11,802 nt of DNA, taken from contig MHYD01000038.1 of assembly GCA_001824645.1 (NCBI GenBank), positions 26,190 through 37,991 of the forward strand. Reading direction: 5' to 3'. Below the pieces are notes generated by a model, which did not search any database, was not told the origin of the DNA, and saw only the letters and a program-made list of their open reading frames with translations. The stretch comes from Planctomycetes bacterium RBG_13_46_10. Its GTDB lineage: Bacteria > Planctomycetota > Phycisphaerae > Sedimentisphaerales > Anaerobacaceae. The translations under genes were made by a program, and so were the position numbers. Positions 1 through 7,281 of this stretch are shown here, piece by piece (the stretch's first letter is position 1; the number at the start of each line of letters is the position of its first letter).

Positions 1-494
1 CACGTTTTATTGCCCGGCGGATTGCGGTTTGTGCGGCTGAGGATGTCGGGAATGCCGACCCAATGGCGACGGTGCTTGCTGCAGCGGCTGTGCAAATTTC
101 GGAATTTGTCGGCCTGCCCGAAGCTCAACTGGCCCTGGCACAAGCGGCGCTGTATGTGGCTTGTGCGCCGAAATCGAACGCTGCGGCCTCGGCAATATGG
201 AACGCAATGGATGATGTTAAACACCAGCCGATTAAGCCGGTGCCGAAACATTTGAAAGATAGCCACTATCAGGCTGCCAAAAAGGCCGGTTTCGGGGCTG
301 ATTACAAGTACCCGCACAATTTTAAGGATGGTTTTGTGCCGCAGGAGTATCTTCCGGAGGCAATGAAGAAAAAGTATTATGAGCCGAAAGAGAGCGGCTA
401 TGAAAAAAATATCAGGCATTATTTACAAAAACTGCAAACCTTGATAAAAAGTGGCCATTCAGTTAAGGATGATTCCGCCAACGGAGATATTTGA
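1..494 (+). CDS. rarA: Replication-associated recombination protein A (C-terminal part)
   Basis: The frame is open from base 3 and lacks its 5' end, which lies outside the window; about 163 C-terminal residues remain. Reading starts at RFIARRIAV, followed by the AAEDVGNADP and LYVACAPKSNAA motifs and later HNFKDGFVPQEYLPE, which match the C-terminal clamp-loader-like and tetramerisation region of the RarA/MgsA/WHIP-type AAA+ ATPases. The ATPase domain itself, with Walker A and B, is not visible. In this family the protein acts at stalled replication forks and interacts with SSB. The stop codon directly precedes the next ATG (494/495), so it is probably co-transcribed and translationally coupled with the folate gene downstream. 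An ATG at 63 inside the frame is not the start, because conserved family sequence continues upstream of it. Family assignment is firm. Confidence 0.93.
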   Translation, partial: RFIARRIAVCAAEDVGNADPMATVLAAAAVQISEFVGLPEAQLALAQAALYVACAPKSNAAASAIWNAMDDVKHQPIKPVPKHLKDSHYQAAKKAGFGADYKYPHNFKDGFVPQEYLPEAMKKKYYEPKESGYEKNIRHYLQKLQTLIKSGHSVKDDSANGDI

Positions 495-1079
495 ATGGAT
501 AAAAAACAGTTAAGGCGCCAGATACAAAATAACCTTCTCGAAATGAGTGAAGAGCTGCGAGCCGAAAAGAGCCGCAAAGCCTGTCAGAATCTGGTCTCGA
601 TGAAGGAATTTCAGGATGCATCAACGGTTATGATGTATTTGTCACTTCCTCATGAAGTAGATACTGCCGAGGCTATACTGCATGCCTGGCAGCTCGGCAA
701 AACTGTTGCAGTGCCTAAAATTTCGTGGCAGCAAAGGCACATGATACCCGTGCAAATCAACTCATTGGAGACGGGTTTTTCCACGGAAGTTTCAGGTCTG
801 CGAAATCCGGTGACAGGTGTGCCTGTCCCGTTTGAGGAAATCGACCTTATAGTTGCACCGGCGCTGGGATTTGACAGAAAAGGTCACCGGCTCGGCAGAG
901 GCGGCTCTTATTACGACAGACTCTTTAGCAATAAACAGCTTCAGGCCTTTCGATGCGGTTTTGCCTTCCAGGAGCAGGTGATGGATTCGATACCGGTAAC
1001 GGAGTGTGATGAGCCGGTATATTGTCTGGTTACTGACGAAGAAATATTGTATTTTAACAGCCACAAAAAAGGAGATTAA
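495..1079 (+). CDS. fau: 5-formyltetrahydrofolate cyclo-ligase (MTHFS)
   Basis: A 194-residue cytosolic enzyme, normal length for the family. It catalyses ATP-dependent conversion of 5-formyltetrahydrofolate to 5,10-methenyltetrahydrofolate, returning this folate to the one-carbon pool. The N-terminus has the usual basic helix (KKQLRRQIQ). The family signature lies at residues 124-143: LGFDRKGHRLGRGG followed by SYYDRL, the phosphate and folate binding loop. The third Gly of the usual GRGGGYYD is Ser here, a mild variation. VMMYLSLPHEVDT at about residues 45-57 is the expected early strand region. The start at 495 abuts the rarA stop and has no separate intergenic region; the stop at 1077-1079 is one base from the next ATG. 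It is therefore the middle gene of a three-gene operon. The overlapping reverse-strand reading frame is not supported. Confidence 0.93.
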   Translation: MDKKQLRRQIQNNLLEMSEELRAEKSRKACQNLVSMKEFQDASTVMMYLSLPHEVDTAEAILHAWQLGKTVAVPKISWQQRHMIPVQINSLETGFSTEVSGLRNPVTGVPVPFEEIDLIVAPALGFDRKGHRLGRGGSYYDRLFSNKQLQAFRCGFAFQEQVMDSIPVTECDEPVYCLVTDEEILYFNSHKKGD

Positions 1080-1080
1080 G

Positions 1081-2103
1081 ATGGCGCGTTTTACTTTTCC
1101 CTGGCCGGGCAGACGATTGAGCCTGAACATAAATGGAATCTATATTGTTTTAGCTTTGCTTATTGTTGTTGCGATAATTTCTATAATATTCGGCCTGAAT
1201 CCATTTTCCGGAAAAGAGGAAGTAACGGCTGAGACTTTGCCCGGGCCCGGTTTGGAGGCCAAGGCGCCGCCATCCATCGTGACGCTTGCAGCGGAAGCCG
1301 AACCTGAGCCTAATGTAACAAGTCCTGCATCACAGATTGACCCTAATGTCGCCGACCTTGTGGCACAGGCAATGGTGCTGGTCAACAGTCAGCCGGCGGC
1401 GATTATAGAAGCGAGGGACAGGCTGAATGATGCGCTGTTAATATGCCGGGATGTAAAGCAGCGTGCTTTTATTAAAGAGCAGCTTTCAAACCTTTCGGAA
1501 CGCTGGCTTTTCAATAAAAATCTGTTTCCCAATGACAAGCTTTGCACCAGTTATCAGGTCAGGCGGGGCGATCAGCTAAGAATAATAGGTGATAAGCATA
1601 AGGTGCCGTATGAGATTCTGGCGCAGATTAATAATATCCGGAACCCGCAGGCTCTGCAGGCTGGCCAGGTTATAAAGGTAATCAACGGCCCTTTCAACGT
1701 AAAAGTGTCACGTTCGACCTTCACGATGGATATGTATCTTCAGAATACTTTTGTACGAAGTCTTCCGATAGGCTTGGGCAAGCCAGGCAAAGAGACACCA
1801 ACAGGACAATGGCGAGTTAAAAAAGACGGAAAAATGGAAAAGCCGATTTGGACGGACCCGGATACCCAGCGAGTATATAAGCCTGCCGACCCGGATTATC
1901 CATTAGGCTCGAGATGGATTGAGCTAGAAGGTATGGAGGGCCCGGCTAAAGACCGGACCGGCTTCGGCATACACGGTACAAAAGAGCCGGAGACAATTGG
2001 TGCTGCCCAGTCCAGAGGATGTATTCGTTTGCACAACGGCGACGCGATAATGGTCTATAACTTATTAGTGCCTATTCATTCTCGCGTGATAATTGAAGAT
2101 TAA
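1081..2103 (+). CDS. Membrane-anchored LysM and YkuD L,D-transpeptidase
   Basis: A 340-residue protein. I chose the ATG at 1081 over an in-frame ATG at 1006, because 1006 lies inside the preceding gene while 1081 has GGAG at 1071-1074. Visible domains: a short basic N-terminus; one membrane segment (about residues 18-39, signal anchor); a Pro/Ala/Glu-rich linker; a helical stretch (about 88-150); one LysM peptidoglycan-binding domain (about 158-201, beginning YQVRRGDQ); and a C-terminal YkuD catalytic domain (about 204-340). The active site is intact: His298 in GIHGTKEP, and Cys314 in SRGCIRLHN, 15 residues apart. Enzymes of this type form 3-3 cross-links or attach proteins to peptidoglycan outside the cytoplasmic membrane. 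It is the last gene of the rarA operon, with one base between genes. The linker length and sequence look lineage-specific. Confidence 0.92.
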   Translation: MARFTFPWPGRRLSLNINGIYIVLALLIVVAIISIIFGLNPFSGKEEVTAETLPGPGLEAKAPPSIVTLAAEAEPEPNVTSPASQIDPNVADLVAQAMVLVNSQPAAIIEARDRLNDALLICRDVKQRAFIKEQLSNLSERWLFNKNLFPNDKLCTSYQVRRGDQLRIIGDKHKVPYEILAQINNIRNPQALQAGQVIKVINGPFNVKVSRSTFTMDMYLQNTFVRSLPIGLGKPGKETPTGQWRVKKDGKMEKPIWTDPDTQRVYKPADPDYPLGSRWIELEGMEGPAKDRTGFGIHGTKEPETIGAAQSRGCIRLHNGDAIMVYNLLVPIHSRVIIED

Positions 2104-2134
2104 AGTAGTGTATTAATATAGGGTTGACTAATTA

Positions 2135-2151
2135 ATCCGCCGAAGGCGGAT
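2135..2151. terminator. Hairpin between convergent genes
   Basis: A perfect 7-bp inverted repeat, ATCCGCC and GGCGGAT, encloses a GAA triloop (UUC on the other strand). It lies in the 73-base gap between the ends of the L,D-transpeptidase gene and clpX, the expected place for a shared terminator. Neither side has a clear U tract: AAAAGT follows on the plus strand and TAATTAGT on the minus strand, so termination strength is uncertain. The core also resembles CCGCC/GGCGG repeats scattered between genes in many environmental genomes. Confidence 0.45.
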
Positions 2152-2176
2152 AAAAGTATTACTTAGATAGCATTTC

Positions 2177-3448
2177 TTACGCAGACTCTTTTTTTATTGT
2201 CTGTTTTGCCGTATATAGCTGTGCTTTTCCTTCGACAATGTCGCGAGTAATCACGTATTTAGCAGGCTTCGGCTCTTCCGGCAGTTGATACATCAAATCC
2301 ACCATCAGCTCCTCGGCAATCGCTCGCAGCGCTCTTGCACCGATATCCCGCTTGATGGCCTTTCGTGCCAGCGCATGTAAAGCGCCTTCCGTAAATTCAA
2401 GCTCGGCACCTTCCATATCGAAAAACCGTTGATACTGCTTAGCCAAAGCGTTTTTCGGTTTGGTCAATATGTCTATAAGTGCAGCTTCATCGAGCGCGGA
2501 AAGCGTGGCAATCACCGGGAGTCTGCCCACCATTTCGGGAATCATTCCGTACTCGATGATATCTTCCGGTATGATCTGCTCCAGAATGTTGCTATATTCG
2601 GTTTTTGCATCAACCCGACCGGACAGCTCCGAGTCGAAGCCGATCATTTTTCTGCCGAGGCGTTTTTTGATTATATTTTCCAGACCTGTAAAGGTTCCGC
2701 CGCATATAAAAAGTATCTGTGAGGTGTCCATCTGTAAGTAGGATTGTTCAGGATGTTTTCTTCCGCCCTGTGGCGGAATATTGGCGATGGTTCCTTCCAG
2801 CATTTTCAAAAGTGCCTGCTGTACGCCTTCGCCGGACACGTCGCGGGTAATTGAGACGTTTTCAGTTGTTTTGCTTTTCTTGTCGATTTCGTCAATATAA
2901 ACAATTCCCCGCTGTGCAGCTTCCATGTCATAATCGGCGTTCTGCAGCAGTCGAAGCAGGAAGTTCTCCACGTCTTCGCCGACGTAGCCGGCCTCGGTAA
3001 CGGTGGTGGCATCGCATATTGCAAACGGCACTTCCAGTTTGCGGGCCAGCGTACGAGCCAGCAGTGTTTTGCCGCTGCCTGTCGGCCCGATTAACAGCAC
3101 ATTGGATTTGTCTATCTCTACATCGCTGCCGGCTGTGTCGCTATGCAGGAGCCGTTTGTAATGGTTATGGACGGCAACAGAAAGATATTTTTTAGCATGT
3201 TCCTGTCCGATAACGTATTCATCCAGATACTCCTTTATTTGCTTGGGAGTAGGCATTTCTCTGAGACTCGTAGCCAAGCGTGCGGTTTGTTTGCGGTTTT
3301 GGTGGATAATATTATGGCATAACTCAACGCATTCAGGACAGATAAAGACGCGATTCGGGCCTTCTATGAGCGTGTCGGCCTGACTTCCCGAGCGCCCGCA
3401 AAAACTACAAATTGCCCTCGGCTTTCTGTTATCTATTTGCTTAGTCAT
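2177..3448 (-). CDS. clpX: ATP-dependent Clp protease ATP-binding subunit ClpX
   Basis: A 423-residue AAA+ unfoldase of normal ClpX length. It recognises tagged substrates, unfolds them and feeds them to ClpP in the cytosol. The N-terminal zinc-binding domain has four Cys (14, 17, 37, 40). Further motifs are Walker A GPTGSGKT (121-128), the GYVG pore loop (154-157), Walker B with D186/E187 in VYIDEID, the RKH loop (230-232), the IGF tripeptide that docks on ClpP (269-271), the IPEMVGRLP arginine-finger region (303-311), and the sensor-2 GAR (370-372). All are intact, so it should be a working ClpXP partner. No clpP is present in the window. The start at 3448 is supported by AGGAAG about 7 bases upstream on the minus strand. 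It is a single gene, convergent with the L,D-transpeptidase operon and divergent from ftsW. Confidence 0.97.
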   Translation of the reverse strand: MTKQIDNRKPRAICSFCGRSGSQADTLIEGPNRVFICPECVELCHNIIHQNRKQTARLATSLREMPTPKQIKEYLDEYVIGQEHAKKYLSVAVHNHYKRLLHSDTAGSDVEIDKSNVLLIGPTGSGKTLLARTLARKLEVPFAICDATTVTEAGYVGEDVENFLLRLLQNADYDMEAAQRGIVYIDEIDKKSKTTENVSITRDVSGEGVQQALLKMLEGTIANIPPQGGRKHPEQSYLQMDTSQILFICGGTFTGLENIIKKRLGRKMIGFDSELSGRVDAKTEYSNILEQIIPEDIIEYGMIPEMVGRLPVIATLSALDEAALIDILTKPKNALAKQYQRFFDMEGAELEFTEGALHALARKAIKRDIGARALRAIAEELMVDLMYQLPEEPKPAKYVITRDIVEGKAQLYTAKQTIKKESA

Positions 3449-3695
3449 GGCTATCTTCCTGTTTTTATTTAGATATTATCAGTTTCGACCTTTTCATATT
3501 TTAATTCATCGGCACAATTCAGGCAAGCAGTTTACACTCCTTTATGTATATCTTAAGCTGTTAACCGGAAAAAGACCCGGCCGAACTGTGAAATAATTTT
3601 TGCTGCTTTAAGCTCATATCAGCCGAAAAATAGATTAAGACTGGCTGTTTTTGGCCTTTCAGGAAATGTATGTTTTCTAAATTTACTGAATAGCG
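3449..3695. promoter_or_regulatory. Divergent clpX/ftsW intergenic region with leader-like structure
   Basis: This 247-bp, AT-rich region must hold the promoters for clpX (minus) and ftsW (plus); I could not fix convincing -35/-10 pairs. On the ftsW side, CAGCC (3620-3624) can pair with GGCTG (3643-3647), followed by TTTTT. Alternatively GCC-G-AAAAA (3622-3630) can pair with TTTTTGGC (3648-3655, one bulged G). These two pairings are mutually exclusive. Next comes AGGAA (3661-3665) and a seven-codon ORF, MFSKFTE, at 3670-3693, whose TAG lies two bases before the ftsW ATG. This looks like a possible leader, but it may be chance. Confidence 0.35.
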
Positions 3696-4868
3696 ATGTT
3701 TGCAGAGCAAAAATATAAATCTCTGGATGATTATATTGCGATAATTGTGGTTTTTCTAATGGCTATCGGCACGGTTTTTGTGTTTTCAGCCAGCGCGAAC
3801 ATCGGCATGGAGTTTGACTTTTATAGATTCTATGACTTGTCCGGTCTGCGGCAGATTTTATTTTTTCCTGTGGCTTGCTTAGTTATGTATATCGTCTCGC
3901 ATCTGGATTATCGCAGGTTCAGCCTGGCTGACGGCTGGTTAAAGTCGTTAACAAGTTACTTGTTAGTCCTTAGTCTGGCATTACTTATAATTGTTTTAAT
4001 CCCGAGCTTGGGCACGGAGGTTCATCATGCCCGTCGATGGCTGCGGATACCGATAGGACCCATAGTTGTAAGTTTTCAGCCCTCTGAACTGGCAAAATGG
4101 GCGGCTGTTTTTTTTCTGGCTGCTGTTTGCGATAAGTTCGGTGATGAAATAAAGTTATATTGGAAAAGATTCGTCCCCGTCTGTGCTGTCGTTGCCGTAA
4201 TGGTTGGACTAATAGTTATAGAAGATTTTGGTACGGCAGCGTTTGTCGCACTGTTGTCATTTTTGATGTTAATAGTTGCGAGAGCGAAATGGTGGCACAT
4301 TTTAACACCTTTGCCGTTTGGTATTATTGGCTTTTTTGTTGCGCTTATCTGTTCTCCCACCCGAATGAATCGTATTACTGCATATTTTAGCCCTGAGCAG
4401 TGGGCTGATTCGATAGCTTACCAGGCAAACCAATCGCTAATCGCACTTGGTTCGGGCGGATTGTGGGGTAAAGGGCTTGGCAGCGGAATATGTAAGTATG
4501 GACATCTGCCGGAAGATACGACTGATTTTATCTTTGCTATTATTGGTGAAGAGCTTGGCTTTGCTGGAAATGCGGTTGTCATTGGGATATTTATTTTCTT
4601 TGTTTTATTAGGTATCCTGGTGGTGATGCGTTGTCGTGACCGTTTCGGCCAGTTTTTGGCCGGCGGTATTGTTTTTACAATCGCTCTGCAGGCGGTGCTG
4701 AATATCGGAGTGGTGACAGTTGTGCTGCCGACGAAAGGCATACCGCTGCCGTTTGTAAGCGCTGGCGGGACGAGCATGCTGCTTTCCTCTGCTGCGGTCG
4801 GCGTGCTGTTAAATATCGCGAAACAATCCGTTCCTCAAAGAGACCATGATTCTCCGGCTCTGATGTAG
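3696..4868 (+). CDS. ftsW: Peptidoglycan glycosyltransferase FtsW (SEDS family)
   Basis: A 390-residue polytopic membrane protein with about ten hydrophobic segments. SEDS proteins polymerise glycan strands from lipid II; FtsW does so at the division site with a class B PBP. Diagnostic blocks are YQANQSLIALGSGGLWGKGL (242-261), LPEDTTDFIFAIIGEELG with the likely catalytic Asp at 277, and PTKGIPLPFVSAGGTS (345-360). The first block and the neighbouring murG favour FtsW over RodA or SpoVE, but sequence alone cannot exclude a RodA-like role. The start at 3696 has no strong Shine-Dalgarno of its own; a tiny upstream ORF ending at 3693 could couple translation. No partner transpeptidase gene is adjacent. 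The reverse-strand ORFs over this gene are shadows of its hydrophobic codons. Confidence 0.92.
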   Translation: MFAEQKYKSLDDYIAIIVVFLMAIGTVFVFSASANIGMEFDFYRFYDLSGLRQILFFPVACLVMYIVSHLDYRRFSLADGWLKSLTSYLLVLSLALLIIVLIPSLGTEVHHARRWLRIPIGPIVVSFQPSELAKWAAVFFLAAVCDKFGDEIKLYWKRFVPVCAVVAVMVGLIVIEDFGTAAFVALLSFLMLIVARAKWWHILTPLPFGIIGFFVALICSPTRMNRITAYFSPEQWADSIAYQANQSLIALGSGGLWGKGLGSGICKYGHLPEDTTDFIFAIIGEELGFAGNAVVIGIFIFFVLLGILVVMRCRDRFGQFLAGGIVFTIALQAVLNIGVVTVVLPTKGIPLPFVSAGGTSMLLSSAAVGVLLNIAKQSVPQRDHDSPALM

Positions 4869-4994
4869 TCTGAAAAGTTGTTAATTTCACTCGGCGTTAT
4901 AAATGTGAAACAAATGTTTGCCGTATTGGTGGTAATTTCTGTTGTTATCATATTTGAGTCAGTTTGAGATGTAAAAAAGCAGGATGCTTAAACA

Positions 4995-6098
4995 ATGAGC
5001 GGTAGTTGTTTTTTCTTTGCCGGCGGAGGGACAGGCGGTCATATATATCCCGCTATCGCGGTGGCTGAACAAATACGTAAACTTGAGCCGGCGGCGAAAA
5101 TACATTTTTTCTGCAGCACCCGCAGTATCGATGCACAAATCCTTCGGCAAGCCGGGTTTGAATATACTCCGCTTCCTGCAAAAGGTCTGATCTTTCGGCC
5201 ACGCGCATTGCTGGATTTTTGCACCACATTTTTACAAAGTTATCGAATCGCAAAAAAAATAATTTCTACAAGTGACAATCCGACAGTCATTGGTATCGGG
5301 GGTTTCGTGGCGGCACCGGCCTGCAAAGCCGCGCATAAATTGAAAGTACCCGTTAAACTTATAAATGTCGATATTGTGCCGGGCCGGGCGAACAGGCTCA
5401 TAGCCCGATGGGCCGATGAGATTTTCGTGCAGTTCGAGGATACGATTCGCTATTTACCAAAATTCAAAGACAAGATAAGCGTTGTCGGCTGTCCCCTGCG
5501 AGAAAGTTTTTCCCAACCGCAGCCGGAAAAAGCTATCGAACAATTGGGCCTTGATAAGAGTAAGAATATCTTGTTGATAACCGGTGCATCGAGCGGCTCG
5601 GAAAATATCAATGACGCTGTGTGCTCGCTATTGGAAAAGCTAAATGATTTCGCCGATGACTGGCAGATTGTTCATTTGTCAGGGCGGGCCAATTTTGAAA
5701 AGGTCAGCCGGAAGTATGCTAACGCCAAACCCGGACACAAGGTCATCGGCTATTATGATGAGATGCAGAATCTTTTAGCTGCTGCGGATTTGGTCATCGG
5801 CAGAAGCGGTGCGGTCAGCGTGGCTGAATATGCCGCAGCGGGCGTGCCGAGCATCTGTATGCCTTATCCGTACCACAGGGACCGGCATCAGTACCTAAAC
5901 GCCGGTAAACTTGTCGAAGCCGGTGCTGCGATAATCGTTGACGATGTGCCGGATGCCAAAGACCGAGCCGAGTGGCTTTGGGAAGAGCTGCAGGCTCTGA
6001 TGAAGGATGATAAACAGCGGCGGGAAATGGCCGACGCGTGCAGGGCGGTTGCGACTTTAAATGCGGGCCATAAAATCGCAGAAAGGCTCATAAAATAG
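4995..6098 (+). CDS. murG: UDP-GlcNAc: undecaprenyl-PP-MurNAc-pentapeptide GlcNAc transferase MurG
   Basis: A 367-residue GT28 glycosyltransferase that adds GlcNAc to lipid I to make lipid II on the inner face of the membrane, the substrate of FtsW just upstream. The N-terminal glycine-rich loop is GGGTGGH (10-16). The C-terminal nucleotide-sugar domain has LLITGASSGSENIN, GRSGAVSVAE with the UDP-GlcNAc-binding Glu at 278, and PYPYHRDRHQ (290-299). The HEQN motif common in proteobacterial MurG is replaced by NVD (124-126) before PGRAN (129-133), a variant I associate with planctomycete-type sequences. The start at 4995 has AGGAT at 4981-4985, nine bases away. A 126-bp gap separates it from ftsW, so it may share that transcript or have its own promoter. 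murC, often next, is absent. Confidence 0.94.
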   Translation: MSGSCFFFAGGGTGGHIYPAIAVAEQIRKLEPAAKIHFFCSTRSIDAQILRQAGFEYTPLPAKGLIFRPRALLDFCTTFLQSYRIAKKIISTSDNPTVIGIGGFVAAPACKAAHKLKVPVKLINVDIVPGRANRLIARWADEIFVQFEDTIRYLPKFKDKISVVGCPLRESFSQPQPEKAIEQLGLDKSKNILLITGASSGSENINDAVCSLLEKLNDFADDWQIVHLSGRANFEKVSRKYANAKPGHKVIGYYDEMQNLLAAADLVIGRSGAVSVAEYAAAGVPSICMPYPYHRDRHQYLNAGKLVEAGAAIIVDDVPDAKDRAEWLWEELQALMKDDKQRREMADACRAVATLNAGHKIAERLIK

Positions 6099-6168
6099 TT
6101 ATATAGGAATCGAACATAAACTGTTTGCAAATAAATAAATTGAAATAAATTTTTTTTGTTTTTCGTGC

Positions 6169-6197
6169 TTGACTTATATCGCATCGGCGTGTAGTTT
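6169..6197 (+). promoter_or_regulatory. Sigma-70-like promoter for the Cys-rich small gene
   Basis: TTGACT (6169-6174) and TAGTTT (6192-6197) are separated by 17 bases, the standard spacing. The -35 matches consensus at five of six positions, the -10 only moderately. It lies about 40 bases upstream of the ATG at 6236 and after a T-rich stretch following murG, so the small gene is probably transcribed separately from murG. Confidence 0.45.
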
Positions 6198-6207
6198 CGG
6201 ACGCCGA
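6184..6207. promoter_or_regulatory. Operator-like inverted repeat straddling the -10 box
   Basis: A perfect 7-bp inverted repeat, TCGGCGT (6184-6190) and ACGCCGA (6201-6207), is separated by 10 bases that contain the proposed -10 hexamer. This geometry suits a dimeric repressor site. In RNA it would be a hairpin only if transcription starts further upstream than the promoter proposed here. Confidence 0.4.
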
Positions 6208-6235
6208 ATTAAATTACTGTTTTGGAGGAAGAACG

Positions 6236-6436
6236 ATGTGCCAGAGATGTGGATGTACGCCGTGTCATACATGTGGTCAGCCGATAGAAGATGGTGTTTG
6301 CTCCGGTTGCGGCGAAATACCTAATGATTGCTATTGCGAACCGCAAGAGCAAGTGGAAGAATCCGAAGAATTAGACGAAGAAGAGGAAGAAGAGGAAGAT
6401 GAAGAGGAAGAGGAAATAGAAGAGGAGTTAGAATAG
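6236..6436 (+). CDS. Small Cys-rich protein with Glu/Asp tail, function unknown
   Basis: A 66-residue protein with a strong Shine-Dalgarno (GGAGGA at 6224-6229) six bases before the ATG, so I consider it a real gene. The first 34 residues hold nine Cys (2, 5, 7, 10, 13, 22, 25, 32, 34). They are arranged as CxxC pairs and a final CxC with many Gly, like a zinc ribbon or compact metal-binding knuckles. From residue 35 to the end the sequence is almost only Glu and Asp with few hydrophobics, and it should be disordered and highly acidic. No signal peptide or membrane segment is seen, so it is probably cytosolic. Possible roles are metal storage or buffering, or an acidic partner for a basic protein or nucleic-acid enzyme; neither is shown. 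I do not recognise a named family. The Glu-rich DNA (6376-6430) is a GAA/GAG low-complexity run, so the tail length may vary between strains. Confidence 0.75.
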   Translation: MCQRCGCTPCHTCGQPIEDGVCSGCGEIPNDCYCEPQEQVEESEELDEEEEEEEDEEEEEIEEELE

Positions 6437-6779
6437 GATACTCGTGTTCTTTCATTTTTTGCTCTGCAGCAGAGAGACTATAAATTTCAGCAGGACTCCG
6501 GGGTGAATTATAGCCATATCCCCGTTGAATTCTATAACGACATATCTGATAGTCGTTCTCTGTGCTTTCGTAGATAAACTGCTAATAGTTCATACCTGCG
6601 TGCTAAAATTTCTTGCTTTTCCCCACAATCTCGCTCATAATATTTCACGCTAAGCGGGGTTAACACCTTTGATGAATTTGGGAAAAATTGGTAGGGTGTG
6701 CACGGCACAGCAAAAGAATTTATATACGGAAACCATATAATCAGCAATTAGGTGGACCTAATAGACGAAGGAAAGAGCT
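6437..6779. other. 343-bp noncoding stretch with several small hairpins
   Basis: I see no convincing gene here. Inverted repeats are CTCTG/CAGAG (6462-6466 with 6470-6474), CGGGG/CCCCG (6499-6503 with 6520-6524), and a perfect AACGAC/GTCGTT with a 10-base loop (6536-6541 with 6552-6557). None has the stem plus U tract of a clear terminator. The stretch is long enough for a small RNA or a long leader of the gene at 6780, but there is no direct evidence for either. The reverse-strand ORF at 6532-6747 lacks support. Confidence 0.4.
6747..6762. promoter_or_regulatory. Dyad just upstream of the GPGEAK gene
   Basis: ATTAGGT and ACCTAAT form a perfect 7-bp inverted repeat with a two-base GG spacer. 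It ends 5 bases before the Shine-Dalgarno (AAGGAA, 6768-6773) of the gene starting at 6780. The tiny spacer favours a protein-binding site over an RNA hairpin. Confidence 0.4.
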
Positions 6780-7193
6780 ATGAAAATAAAAGCAGGTTTG
6801 TGGATTGACCATAGGAAGGCGGTCATCGTAATTATTTCAGACAACGAGGAGCAAACAAAACTGATAATATCAAAGGTTGATAAACAGCCCGGACGTTTGG
6901 ATGGTAAACGTACTAAGACCCAGTATGAACAACATCAATTTGAGGCAGATGACAGCCGCCAGAGAGAGTTTACAGGACATCTCAACATTTACTACGATGC
7001 GGTCGTCACGTGTATTCGTGATGCCGAAGCTATTCTGATATTTGGTCCTGGTGAGGCAAAGGGCGAGCTGAAAAATCGTCTCGAGAAAAACAAACTCGGC
7101 GAACGTATAGTCGGCATTGAAACAGTTGATAAGATGACCGATCATCGAATCGTGGCGAAAATTCGACAGTACTTTCTGTCCCAACCGGATTAG
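6780..7193 (+). CDS. Conserved hypothetical protein with GPGEAK motif
   Basis: A 137-residue soluble protein with AAGGAA six bases before the ATG. The pattern is an N-terminal strand (KAGLWIDHRKAVIVII), a polar central part rich in Gln and Arg (about 28-65), then a helix-strand-helix block with LIFGPGEAKGELKNRLEK (about 86-103), and a final IVGIETVDKMTDHRIVAK. I recall this layout from uncharacterised environmental proteins. The IFGPGEAK...L segment resembles the AGPG..K loop in the central domain of eRF1/Pelota-type proteins, so a distant release-factor-like or ribosome-associated role is conceivable. There is no GGQ motif, and that link is inference only. It has no signal peptide or membrane segment. 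It sits alone between two intergenic gaps, with an operator-like dyad upstream. Confidence 0.72.
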   Translation: MKIKAGLWIDHRKAVIVIISDNEEQTKLIISKVDKQPGRLDGKRTKTQYEQHQFEADDSRQREFTGHLNIYYDAVVTCIRDAEAILIFGPGEAKGELKNRLEKNKLGERIVGIETVDKMTDHRIVAKIRQYFLSQPD

Positions 7194-7281
7194 TATAGAA
7201 TAACTTAACGATTGCGTCGGCCGTATGCATCGAAGCCTTGCCGGTAACGAATCACGTCAGGCTGAATGAAGGATATCGAAT

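Noticed and set aside
1006..1080. Upstream ATG as start of the L,D-transpeptidase
   Set aside because: It lies within the folate gene, while the ATG at 1081 has GGAG and begins the membrane anchor.
6376..6430. GAA/GAG-rich run as a tandem repeat or CRISPR-like array
   Set aside because: It is irregular low-complexity codon usage for the Glu/Asp tail, with no spacers or fixed unit.
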